Origin: Polaromonas sp.
GTDB lineage: Bacteria; Pseudomonadota; Gammaproteobacteria; Burkholderiales; Burkholderiaceae_C
Assembly (NCBI RefSeq): GCF_012927485.1
Contig: NZ_JABBPC010000024.1
Coordinates: 35,271-99,270, forward strand
Length of the DNA stretch: 64,000 bases
Direction: 5' to 3'
Shown here piece by piece: positions 36,753 through 45,043 of the stretch; within the stretch, counting starts at the first letter, position 1, and the number at the start of each line of letters is the position of its first letter. A program made the position numbers and the translations under genes. The notes below the pieces were generated by a model, which was given only the letters and a program-made list of their open reading frames with translations, ran no database searches and was not told where the DNA came from.

Positions 36753-38989
36753 TTATAAAGCTCGACCTGGCAAATACCGGCTGTCGGTTGACGTTAACCG
36801 TACCATGCTTTTTCTGAGGTAAGTTGCCGTGAGGCTGTCGCCATTGCGCGCAACGTCCAAGGGTGTACCGCTTGCAACGATTTTTCCTCCTGCCGCGCCC
36901 CCTCCTGGCCCCAAGTCGATAAGCCAGTCACACGCAGTTATCACTCTCATATCGTGCTCCACGACAATGACTGTGTTGCCGGCGTCAACCAGCCCCTGCA
37001 GCTGAGAAAGCAACTTATCGACGTCGGCGGCATGCAGGCCCGTGGTGGGTTCGTCAAGTACATACAGCGCGTCGCCCCGTTGTGCTCGCTGCAGTTCAAT
37101 GGCGAGCTTCACACGCTGTGCTTCTCCACCAGAGAGCTCGGTCGCCGGCTGGCCCAGACGCAGGTAGCCCAAGCCTATGTCGCTCAGCAGCTTAAGAGGC
37201 TTCGCAATGACTGCTTCATTACGGAAAAACGCTTCTGCGCCTTCTACCGTCATGTGCAGGACATCGGCGATATTCTTGTCCCGCAGGGTTACCTTCAGTG
37301 TTGCTTCATTGAACCGCGCGCCATGGAACACAGGGCATGGCGCGTACACGCTGGGCATGAAGAGAAGTTCGACAAATACAAACCCTTCGCCTTCGCAGGT
37401 TTCGCAGCGCCCTTTGGCCACGTTGAACGAAAAGCGCCCCGCGTCGAAGCCATACGACCGTGCGGCAGGGGTATCCGCGAAGAGCTTTCTGACATGATTG
37501 AACAGTCCCGTGTAGGTGGCAAGGTTGGAGCGAGGCGTGCGGCCAATAGGCTTTTGGTCAACATGCACGAGTCGTGCGATGCTCTCCATTCCCGCCACGA
37601 TGCGTCCGCTGGCCCGAGGCAGTGCATAGTCTTGCAGCGGGTCGAGTTCTTCCTCGGCATGCGGGGTTTCGCTTCCCAGGCTCTCCAGTACCAGCTGAAC
37701 CAGCGCCTGGGTCACGAGGCTGGACTTTCCCGACCCAGACACCCCCGTTACAGCAGACATCGATTTCAATGGAAACCGTGCGTCGATGCCAGCGAGGTTG
37801 TTCATCGAAACAGCGCTCAACTCCAGCCAAGCCGTTGGCGTCCGTGGCGTGCGTAGCCGCTCATTATCTGGGCCGAACAGGTACCTTGCGGTCTGGGAGG
37901 TCTGCACATGCTCAAGCCCGGCCGGGGGCCCGCTGTACAGCACTTCACCGTCCGCTTCTCCCGCTGCCGGACCGACGTCGATCAACCAGTCTGCACAGCG
38001 CATCATGTCCAGGTCATGCTCTACAAGAAAGATTGAATTGCCCGAACGCTTCAACTGGTCGAGCGCCTCCATCATCGCTTCGTTGTCCGCAGGGTGCAGA
38101 CCTGCGGATGGCTCATCCAGCGCGTAAATCACCCCGAAAAGATTGGAGCGGATTTGGGTCGCGAGGCGAAGGCGCTGCAGTTCTCCGGGCGAGAGCGTCG
38201 GGGTCGCCCGGTCGATTGACAGGTATCCCAGACCGAGGCGTTGGAGCGATGTAATGCGCGCCACCAGGTCGGTCGCAATGCGTTGGGCCGCCATACGTTT
38301 TTCCGGTGACAGGTTCGCCGTGCGCCGCACGTCACTCGCCGCAGCATGCGACGAGCCACCGGTGCCCACCCGACGGGCCATTTCTTTTCGCGCATTCTCC
38401 CGGCTCAACGTTGATTGCAACTGTGGTTCGGGGATGTCAAATATGTGCCGTTGGCCGCCGAGACAAGAATTGGTGCCAAGCGGTCCAACGAAAGTTGGGC
38501 GAGTTCGCCAATGTCAAAGCCTGCGAAAGTGACCGAAAGAGATTCGCGCTTGAGGCGCTTACCGTGACACATGGGACAGGCACTGCCGACCATGAAGCCT
38601 GAGACCCGCTTTTTCATCAAGGCGCTGTGTGTGGTGGCGAAGGTGTGCAGAACGTGTTTTCGAGCGCCGATAAATGTTCCCTGGTAGCCGGGTTCGGCCT
38701 TGCGGCGCAGCGCGGAGCGCGTCTGCACGGGGGTCAACCCTGCATAGACCGGTACGGTGGGCTGCTCGTCCGTGAACAGTATCCATTCCCGATCCTTGCT
38801 TGAAAGATCTCGCCAGGGCGTGTCGACGTCAAAGCCGAGTGAAACCAGAATGTTGCGTAGATTCTGGCCCTGCCAGGCCGACGACCATGCTGCCACCGCA
38901 CGCTCGCGAATGGTCAGGGGATCGCCGGGCACCATGGTTTTTTCATTGACATCAAAGACCCGACCGAGGCCGTGACACTGCGGGCAGGC
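36753..38989 (-). pseudogene. UvrA2-type ABC ATPase, 5'-truncated and frameshifted
   Basis: Two adjoining frames together encode the last ~70% of a UvrA-like protein. Frame 1 (38989–38405) starts abruptly inside the first zinc-binding region (ACPQCHGLGRVFDVNEKTM) directly after in-frame TAG and TGA. Frame 2 (38420–36753) contains LSPGELQRLRLATQ (signature 1), YALDEPSAGLHPAD, GSGKSSLVTQAL (second Walker A), CETCEGEGFVF and [13 protein letters not shown] with [15 protein letters not shown]. The first Walker A and ~250 residues are missing, and a frameshift lies near 38405–38420. Intact relatives are UvrA paralogues linked to drug tolerance. Confidence 0.9.
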
Positions 38990-39006
38990 TCACTACACTT
39001 GCCCGC

Positions 39007-39750
39007 ATGAGCTTCTCCCCTCAACTGCCGCGTGCGCGAAATCTCCTCGCGTCCTATTTCTGGAGCGGCGACGCCATCCGCAGTCGAAGCGTGAGTGATG
39101 TCGTGCTCTCAGACACGCTAGACGTGCCTGCGCCCTCAGCAAGACTGGTGGCAGACTGGCAAAGAGAGACTTCGTTGCGACTGGGCCTGGAGCCCGGAGA
39201 CGTCGAGGCATTGCCTTTGGCGCGAGCGCGAGCGCGCTGGCCGGACTACCCGCACTGCGTGCAAACGGTGTCCGACTGGATGCGCACGCTCGGTCTGCCT
39301 GCTGAGCTGCTTACCTCCTGTGACGTCGCCCTGATGGCCTGCCGCGGCGCGAAGTACCACCATGACGGAGAGCACTATGGCGGCGCGGCTTTTTGCAATC
39401 TTTTCCTGAGCGAGGACAGGGGTCTGGACCTGCATTTCCCTTCGACTGGCCACCGAATCCCCCTGACCAGGGGGACTGCAGTGGTGTTCGATCCTGCCCA
39501 GCCTCACGGCGTCATTGCGCGCAGTAGCGCCGGCTTTGAGGTCGCCGACTTCCCACCCGACCGGGATTGCACCCAGGTATTCCTGACCTGGGAGCTTCCC
39601 GTCGAAGACGCTCATCTCGAGCACGAGCTTCGGATAGCCTTCGACATCGACCCTTCGACCGCCTTGCTGCTGGCTGATGAGCAAGTCTGGCTGAACGGCG
39701 AAAAGTTTAGTGTGTGCCCGAATTCCGGCCGGTGGTGCCGGGCCGGCTGA
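39007..39750 (+). CDS. 2OG-Fe(II) oxygenase-like protein
   Basis: A 247-aa protein. The segment YHHDGEHYGGAAFCNLFLSE (H118, D120), then TRGTAVVFDPAQPHGVI (H167) and a following arginine (172) give the HxD...H...R facial triad and 2-oxoglutarate pattern of the dioxygenase superfamily. The substrate is unknown and the N-terminal 100 residues match nothing I recognise. The gene begins 18 bases from the broken end of the uvrA2 pseudogene, so it sits at a recombination joint. Confidence 0.65.
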   Translation: MSFSPQLPRARNLLASYFWSGDAIRSRSVSDVVLSDTLDVPAPSARLVADWQRETSLRLGLEPGDVEALPLARARARWPDYPHCVQTVSDWMRTLGLPAELLTSCDVALMACRGAKYHHDGEHYGGAAFCNLFLSEDRGLDLHFPSTGHRIPLTRGTAVVFDPAQPHGVIARSSAGFEVADFPPDRDCTQVFLTWELPVEDAHLEHELRIAFDIDPSTALLLADEQVWLNGEKFSVCPNSGRWCRAG

Positions 39751-40345
39751 CCTTCAGGCCACAGCGCGGGGCGGTCGTGCCAGGGAGGCCGGTTTGTCCT
39801 TCCCTAGGGAACAAGGCGCTTCATCTCCGGCAGGGCTGAGCACATGGCAGGCACCGATAAACCGAAATCCAGTCGGAGCGTTCAAAAGCGTCAGTTGTAA
39901 CGTATCGATTCTCGTGCAGCAAAGAGGCACTTGCGCAAGGTCTCACATCAAGACTTCTGCAGGCGCGCTCTTCGGCCGGTCTCGGCGCGCCGTCACTTAA
40001 CTGCCTGCAGCGGCCAGCATGATGCAGAGAATGGTCAGCCACTGCAGACCGCTGCGATGCGCATGGAGCATCAGCAAGCCCAACAGCGCAGCGAGCTGGC
40101 GGCCGTCATCGTAAGGATCAACGAGCGTCCACGGCGGGCGATCTGCGTTTACCTGATCCGGGACGATAAGTTTAGACATTTCTCCGCTAACGCGCAGGCC
40201 CAAATATAAAGGCGTCAAGTGCACCAACACAGTTGGCGCGAAAGTGCTCTCTGAATGCCGCATTTAGGCGTCGGTCTGGTTCCTGGTTAAGCCCTCGAAC
40301 CGAGCTCTTGAAGTGCGCAATCTCGCCGCTTTATTTCCCTGGGAA
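39751..40345. other. intergenic region with one doubtful small ORF
   Basis: About 600 bases between the oxygenase-like gene and the MBL gene. Only the small minus-strand ORF at 39997–40179 deserves mention; I see no other structure. Confidence 0.3.
39997..40179 (-). CDS. possible small membrane protein (60 aa)
   Basis: A 60-codon frame starting MSKLIVPDQVNADRPPWTL, with a hydrophobic C-terminal segment (LQWLTILCIMLAAAG). GGAG precedes the ATG by only 2 bases, so initiation would be tolerable but not ideal. No family is recognised. It may be spurious. Confidence 0.3.
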   Translation of the reverse strand: MSKLIVPDQVNADRPPWTLVDPYDDGRQLAALLGLLMLHAHRSGLQWLTILCIMLAAAGS

Positions 40346-41065
40346 TCACGAGGACAAAGACCGTTCGAGCTTGCGCAGTAGCGAGGCGCCATCGCCAGAC
40401 CAGGCGCTTCCATGCATGCACGCAAGCAACTCAGGCCGCAGGTTGGCAAGTTTGTCGATCAGTGCAGGCGCATTGATACTGTGCGAAAAATAATCCACGT
40501 GTCGGCGAAAGGCCTCACTCGATTCCACGATGTCGTCATGCACCAGCGCCTTCTCGCCTGTGCCCGGCTGCGTAAACAGATCGCCGCAAAAAAGCGTGCG
40601 CGACGTTTCGTCAAACAGATAGCCGCACTCCCAGCCATGCGGAAGATGGGGTGTGGTTTGCCAGATGAGCCGGTGCCGTCCGGTCTCCAAAACTTGTCCG
40701 TCAGCCATCCCGATCGGTTCGACGTCCGACAGATCGTTCATCGAAACCATTGCCGCAACGGCGCTGCAAACGGGGCGGGCATGCGGCGCAGCGGCAAGAA
40801 ACGCCGGCAGTGCACCGCATTCATCGGCCTCGACGTGCGAAAACGCGATGTATCGCAGTTGCTCGAGTGGCATTACTTTTTCGATCTGCTCACTCACGAG
40901 CGGGAAAAGCTTGCGCGGTCCCGTATGGAACAGCAACGGCTTTTCATCCATTAACAGATACTGGTTGAATGAGAAGCCCCCGGGGATAAGTTCTGGCGGC
41001 ATTGCCACACTGATCCGGTGCAAGCGAGGTGCGATCTCCGTGATGGAGCCGACGGGTGTATTCAT
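40346..41065 (-). CDS. MBL-fold metallo-hydrolase (flavodiiron/ODP-like)
   Basis: A 239-aa stand-alone metallo-beta-lactamase domain of the type found in flavodiiron proteins. Segments are FSFNQYLLMDEKPLLFHTGP, then IAFSHVEADECGALPAFL (the HxExD motif of diiron enzymes), LPHGWECGYLFDETSRTLFCGDLFTQPG and LLACMHGSAWSGDG. There is no flavodoxin domain. Oxygen or NO reduction, or a hydrolase role, are both possible. Its ATG overlaps the stop of the TetR gene by 4 bases, so the regulator and enzyme form one unit. Confidence 0.8.
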   Translation of the reverse strand: MNTPVGSITEIAPRLHRISVAMPPELIPGGFSFNQYLLMDEKPLLFHTGPRKLFPLVSEQIEKVMPLEQLRYIAFSHVEADECGALPAFLAAAPHARPVCSAVAAMVSMNDLSDVEPIGMADGQVLETGRHRLIWQTTPHLPHGWECGYLFDETSRTLFCGDLFTQPGTGEKALVHDDIVESSEAFRRHVDYFSHSINAPALIDKLANLRPELLACMHGSAWSGDGASLLRKLERSLSS

Positions 41066-41688
41066 AATTTTCTCCGCGGACCGGGTTGGGTGCTTGTCGA
41101 TAGCCCGGGTCCAATCGCAGCCATCAGCAAGTTTTTAAGAATTTTTCGCACGCGCGCGCGCGACATTCCGTGCTGGCGGACTAGCCGATTCCAGAAGTCG
41201 AAAGACAGGATCGACTCCCACACCGCCGCGCAAGCAGTTTGCTGGCCGGGCCGGTGCTGCGACAAGAGCCGATCCAGCATGCTAGTCAACTGGGCACGGT
41301 GAGTGGCGGCGAACTCCGTGAGAAAGGGGGCGGCTGTTTCCTGACGCCAGCATAACCAGGGCTCGAAGTAAGCATGTAGCCCGTCGACCGCAACGATCAG
41401 CCTGTTAGCGGCATCGCTCAGATCGGGTGCTGCCAAGATTGCTTGCATAGGGATCTGCGGTGCACGCGCAACGACGTGACCCGTGCAGGCACTTAACAGA
41501 TCTGCCTGCGTCGGAAAATAGCTGTGGACGGTGGGCAGAGAAACACCTGACCTTCCGGCGATGTTGGCATAGCTCGTCGCATTGACGCCCTTTTCAGCGT
41601 GCAACTCGGCCGTCGCAGCCACAACCTGCTGCCGGCGCTCTGAGACTTGGGCCTGGCGGACTTTGGGCGTGTAGCGACGAGTTGACAT
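41062..41688 (-). CDS. TetR/AcrR-family transcriptional regulator
   Basis: A 208-aa repressor. The N-terminal HTH is clear: RRQQVVAATAELHAEKGVNA, then TSYANIAGRSGVSLPTVHSYFPTQADLL. The C-terminal ligand domain is divergent and the effector is unknown. It is translated together with the MBL protein. Inverted repeats overlapping and just upstream of its start suggest self-repression. Confidence 0.85.
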   Translation of the reverse strand: MSTRRYTPKVRQAQVSERRQQVVAATAELHAEKGVNATSYANIAGRSGVSLPTVHSYFPTQADLLSACTGHVVARAPQIPMQAILAAPDLSDAANRLIVAVDGLHAYFEPWLCWRQETAAPFLTEFAATHRAQLTSMLDRLLSQHRPGQQTACAAVWESILSFDFWNRLVRQHGMSRARVRKILKNLLMAAIGPGLSTSTQPGPRRKL

Positions 41689-41712
41689 TTGTTGTCAATG
41701 ATTTTCTGACAA
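41682..41712. promoter_or_regulatory. candidate TetR operator (overlapping inverted repeats)
   Basis: TTGACA (41682–41687) and TGTCAA (41693–41698) form a perfect inverted repeat with a 5-base spacer. TTGTCA (41692–41697) pairs with TGACAA (41707–41712) across 9 bases. These half-sites lie over and just upstream of the regulator start codon, downstream of its likely promoter. Confidence 0.6.
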
Positions 41713-42790
41713 AGATAAGCTATATTAATTTGTTTTTATACAAAGTCAAATGAAATGTGGGTGTCAGGTGGCGCGCCGGCTTAACGCCAACTCGGAAAAC
41801 ATCATGAGGGGGTCGTACCAGCAACTTTCCCACTTCTACTCTGACTTTTAATCTGGAAAGGGGGTGCCAGGTGTACCCACGGCGCCGGGACCAAGATGTC
41901 GTCAGGATATTTTTATTAGACGCCGCTTCGGTTTCTGTTTTGGTCCTTGAAATGGAGTCCGCTGGTGCACCACCTCGCCGTGCATGGACCGATCAGCGAC
42001 CGGGATCAGATCATCAGCGTTTGAACCGTCAACCACTTCCCGCACCGGCTGCGCCTCAACTGCCAACTTGCTGACGTAATCACAAGTCTTCTGCGCAGCG
42101 CTAGCGGCGCGGCCGAGCCTAGATCAGGCAATGAATGCCGGAAATGATTGACAAAACACTTTCGCTTGTCCGTGCTTGTGGGAACAGCCATCGAGTGGAG
42201 TCTGGCAGCTTTCGGTCATCGAACAGTCCGTCAGACAGGTAAGCGACAGTCACGCCAATTCATCAGCCCTTTTCTGCGGCTTCGGTCCTCCCTTGGCAGA
42301 CTGCCGACTGGTGAATCGGGGCCTGGAATTCCCTGGCAAATAGTGCCCGATTTTATCGAAAAATTTCAGCTTAGATTACGGCCAGCCAAGTCGTGAATGA
42401 CCCCTCACTCTGGATCAAATCTGGGGTGCGGCGGAAAGCTTTTGGCGCAGGTCGCTGGCACAAGTACGGAAGGGTTGGCTCGCCCATGGTCAACGCACTA
42501 CCGGGACAGCGCCGCCGCGTAAGCATTCGTTCGACGCCAGTCAGCAGCCAGTCGCTCTGAACCCGTGCACTTAACGTGCCTGAACCGCCTTACGCAGGGA
42601 GGAATGTTCGGCAAAAAAGTAGTCGGCAAGCACGGTGGATCAGACCACAGGACGACGTTGACGAAGCTGGATTGCGCGGCCAAAATAGCGCGTCGACGCC
42701 ATTGCCCAACCAGGCAGCGGACTCGTTAGCGGCTTGGCCCGCTCTGGAATGGGCGGTTAAGGGCGCCGTTCAAAGATTTTAGGGGGTCTC
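41689..42790. other. 1.1-kb region without a recognisable gene
   Basis: Apart from the TetR operator and promoter at its left end, I find no gene that can be supported on either strand. Open frames here are short, basic and without recognised similarity. It may be decayed coding DNA. Confidence 0.45.
41722..41749 (-). promoter_or_regulatory. promoter of the TetR–MBL operon
   Basis: On the minus strand TTGACT (41749–41744) is followed 16 bases later by TAATAT (41727–41722), in an AT-rich tract. The inverted repeats lie just downstream, as expected for a self-repressed gene. Confidence 0.45.
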
Positions 42791-43603
42791 ATGACTAAGA
42801 ACGACAAGATGTTCACGGGCTCGATCCCGAAGTTCTATGACACACTGCTGGTCCCCCTGATCTTCGAGGCCTATGCCGCCGACATGGCGCAGCTTGTCGC
42901 CGTCTCCTCGCCCGGCTCGGTTCTTGAAACGGCAGCCGGCAGCGGCGTGGTTGCGCGGTTGCTTGCGCCGAAACTCAGCGCCGACGCATGCTACGTGGTG
43001 ACCGACCTCAACCAGCCCATGCTCGACTATGCAGCCACCCGCCAAGGGGCCGATAGCCGCATTGAATGGCGGCAGGCGGACGCGCTCGACGTGCCGTTCG
43101 AAGATGCCTCGTTTGACGTCGTGTGTTGCCAGTTCGGAGCGATGTTCTTTCCAAATCGGGTCGCCGGCTACGCCGAGGCGCGTCGGGTACTGAGACCAGA
43201 CGGGCGCTTTGTCTTCAGTGTCTGGGACCGCATCGAAGAGAACGCATTTGCCGACGATGTCACCAACGCCGTCGCCGTGGTGTTTCCGCACGACCCGCCG
43301 CGATTCCTCGCCCGCACGCCACACGGCTATCACGATATCGCACTGATCCGCGAGGAACTAAGCCGCGCAGGGTTCGCCGACATTGAGATCGAAACGCGCG
43401 AGAAAGTGAGTCGCGCGCCCTCGGCACGCGCCGCCGCAACCGCTTATTGCCAGGGAACGCCGCTGCGCAACGAAATCGAGGCGCGCGACGCTAGCTTGCT
43501 TCAGTTCGCTACGGACCGCGCAACGGAGGCGATCGCCAACCGCCACGGCGAAGGTCCTGTATCCGGCAAAATTCAAGCGCATGTGATCTTGGCGGCGGGA
43601 TAG
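42791..43603 (+). CDS. class I SAM-dependent methyltransferase
   Basis: A 270-aa UbiE/MenG-like methyltransferase. Motif I is VLETAAGSGVVARLL, motif II lies in CYVVTDLNQPMLDYA, motif post-I/III is DVPFEDASFDVVCCQFGAMFF and RRVLRPDGRFVFSVWD. The C-terminal ~100 residues are specific to the group. The substrate is unknown. It has a good GGGGG ribosome-binding site and stands alone between two gene-free stretches. Confidence 0.85.
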   Translation: MTKNDKMFTGSIPKFYDTLLVPLIFEAYAADMAQLVAVSSPGSVLETAAGSGVVARLLAPKLSADACYVVTDLNQPMLDYAATRQGADSRIEWRQADALDVPFEDASFDVVCCQFGAMFFPNRVAGYAEARRVLRPDGRFVFSVWDRIEENAFADDVTNAVAVVFPHDPPRFLARTPHGYHDIALIREELSRAGFADIEIETREKVSRAPSARAAATAYCQGTPLRNEIEARDASLLQFATDRATEAIANRHGEGPVSGKIQAHVILAAG

Positions 43604-44146
43604 CGAAGTCCCAATGCAAGGCGGTTGCAAGACCGACCGGTATTGGCGATAAGCGCGGACTTCCAAGGCGAGGTGCGCCACTACGCGTGCACACCGGAAT
43701 GCAGTCCACCAAAAAAATTCCTTGAGCCTGTGTTCTCGGGCTTGCAGCCGGTACACGCGCCTCATCGCGACAAATACGCCCAAGGGAGAGGCCAGAAAGC
43801 CGCCCGTGGCCACCGACCGGTGATGGCCGTGACTCGCCGCCCCCTGCCGAAGCTCGAATGTCTCTTTGCGCTGCAATGTAGTCGTTCAAAGAGCGAGCAA
43901 TTCCTAAGCATTCAGCGTGATAGTGCGTCGACGTTTCGAGAGTTTCTTCCGGCACAGCTGGCACACTGGCGCGGCGAATAAGCTTGTTTAGTCTCGGTGT
44001 GCCGGTAGTGTCAGTGCGAAATATCGGTTGGCGTACACGGGCGCTTCGGATGAAGCCGTTGACAGGGGGAGAAGTGTGGGAAGCTTTCCAAAGCAAGCCG
44101 CAGCCCGGAAAGGGACCGGACGCGAGGACTGTTTGTCCCCGGAAAC
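43604..44146. other. region without a recognisable gene
   Basis: About 540 bases between the methyltransferase and the tRNA-Phe terminator. Several open frames exist, but none has a recognised family or a good ribosome-binding site. Confidence 0.4.
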
Positions 44147-44177
44147 AAAGAAGCCAACCGCATGGGTTGGCTTCTTT
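44147..44177 (-). terminator. rho-independent terminator of tRNA-Phe
   Basis: A 13-bp perfect stem (AAAGAAGCCAACC / GGTTGGCTTCTTT, 44147–44159 with 44165–44177) with a 5-base loop. T-rich sequence follows on the minus strand, 14 bases beyond the tRNA 3' end. Confidence 0.8.
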
Positions 44178-44190
44178 GCAAGGTAAACCT

Positions 44191-44266
44191 TGGTGGCCTG
44201 GGGCGGAATCGAACCACCGACACAAGGATTTTCAATCCTCTGCTCTACCGACTGAGCTACCGGGCC
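44191..44266 (-). tRNA. tRNA-Phe (GAA)
   Basis: A 76-nt cloverleaf on the minus strand with the CCA end encoded. The 5' end is GGCCCGGTAGCTCAGTCGG, the anticodon loop CTGAAAA region reads GAA, and the T arm is GGTGGTTCGATTCCGCC. The acceptor stem pairs except for C5 with A68 (GGCCCGG against CCAGGCC), where a G would be expected. Confidence 0.95.
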
Positions 44267-44323
44267 TGAGCGGCGAATTATATATCAGCCGTAAAGCTTT
44301 CGACCGACGGTTGGCGGCAATAT

Positions 44324-44998
44324 TCAAGTGCCGCGTTTGCCGCGCGAGAGGTCCACGCCCAGTTGTTTTAATTTGCGGTACAGATGGGTACGTTCCAGAC
44401 CGGTCTTTTCGGCCACGCGGGTCATCGAGCCGCCTTCCTTGGCGAGGTGAAATTCAAAGTAAGCTTTTTCAAATTCGTCGCGTGCATCGCGCAGCGGCTT
44501 TTCGAGCGAAAAGCTCTGTGTGGCTTGCGGGCCTAGATCAACTGGTGCGGGCAGCGCGCCACCGGTCATGATGGCTTCTACAGTGAGGTCAGAGGAAAGT
44601 ACCGCAGCGTTAAAGACGACGGGTTTGCGAACGACTGTTTTGGTAAGGCCTTGCTCGACTGCCTTGAGGAGCTTTTGCAGCGTGATGGGTTTCTCTAGAA
44701 ACGCCAAAGCGCCAATTTTTGTAGCCTCCACCGCGGTATCTATCGTGGCATGGCCGCTCATCATGATGACAGGCATCGTGAGCTGGCCGCTGGATGACCA
44801 CTCTTTCAGGAGCGTCACGCCGTCGGTGTCGGGCATCCAAATATCCAGCAGCACCAAGTCTGGCCTTGCGCGCAGCCGTGCGGCGCGGGCTTGCGCCGCA
44901 TTTTCAGCCAACTCAATTTGATGCCCTTCGTCATTGAGAATTTCTGAAAGAAGGTCGCGTATGCCCAGCTCGTCGTCGACCACCAGAATATTTGCCAT
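44324..44998 (-). CDS. NtrX-like response regulator lacking the AAA+ domain
   Basis: A 224-aa response regulator. The receiver domain (residues ~3–115) has the acidic pair VVDDE, phospho-acceptor Asp52 (LVLLDIWMPDTDG), Ser81 and Lys103 (FLEKPI). A linker leads straight to a Fis-type HTH (MTRVAEKTGLERTHLYRKLK). The central sigma54-activating AAA+ domain of true NtrX is missing, as in other Burkholderiales. It probably pairs with the kinase encoded 45 bases upstream. Function inferred: redox/nitrogen or envelope-related control. Confidence 0.85.
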   Translation of the reverse strand: MANILVVDDELGIRDLLSEILNDEGHQIELAENAAQARAARLRARPDLVLLDIWMPDTDGVTLLKEWSSSGQLTMPVIMMSGHATIDTAVEATKIGALAFLEKPITLQKLLKAVEQGLTKTVVRKPVVFNAAVLSSDLTVEAIMTGGALPAPVDLGPQATQSFSLEKPLRDARDEFEKAYFEFHLAKEGGSMTRVAEKTGLERTHLYRKLKQLGVDLSRGKRGT

Positions 44999-45043
44999 GA
45001 TTGAATTGCTGCCCTGCGAGTTGTTGCGGATAGGGAGGCGTTG

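Noticed and set aside
43509..44225. 238-codon minus-strand ORF overlapping the tRNA-Phe gene and the methyltransferase
   Set aside because: It runs through a tRNA, its terminator and a convincing gene on the other strand.
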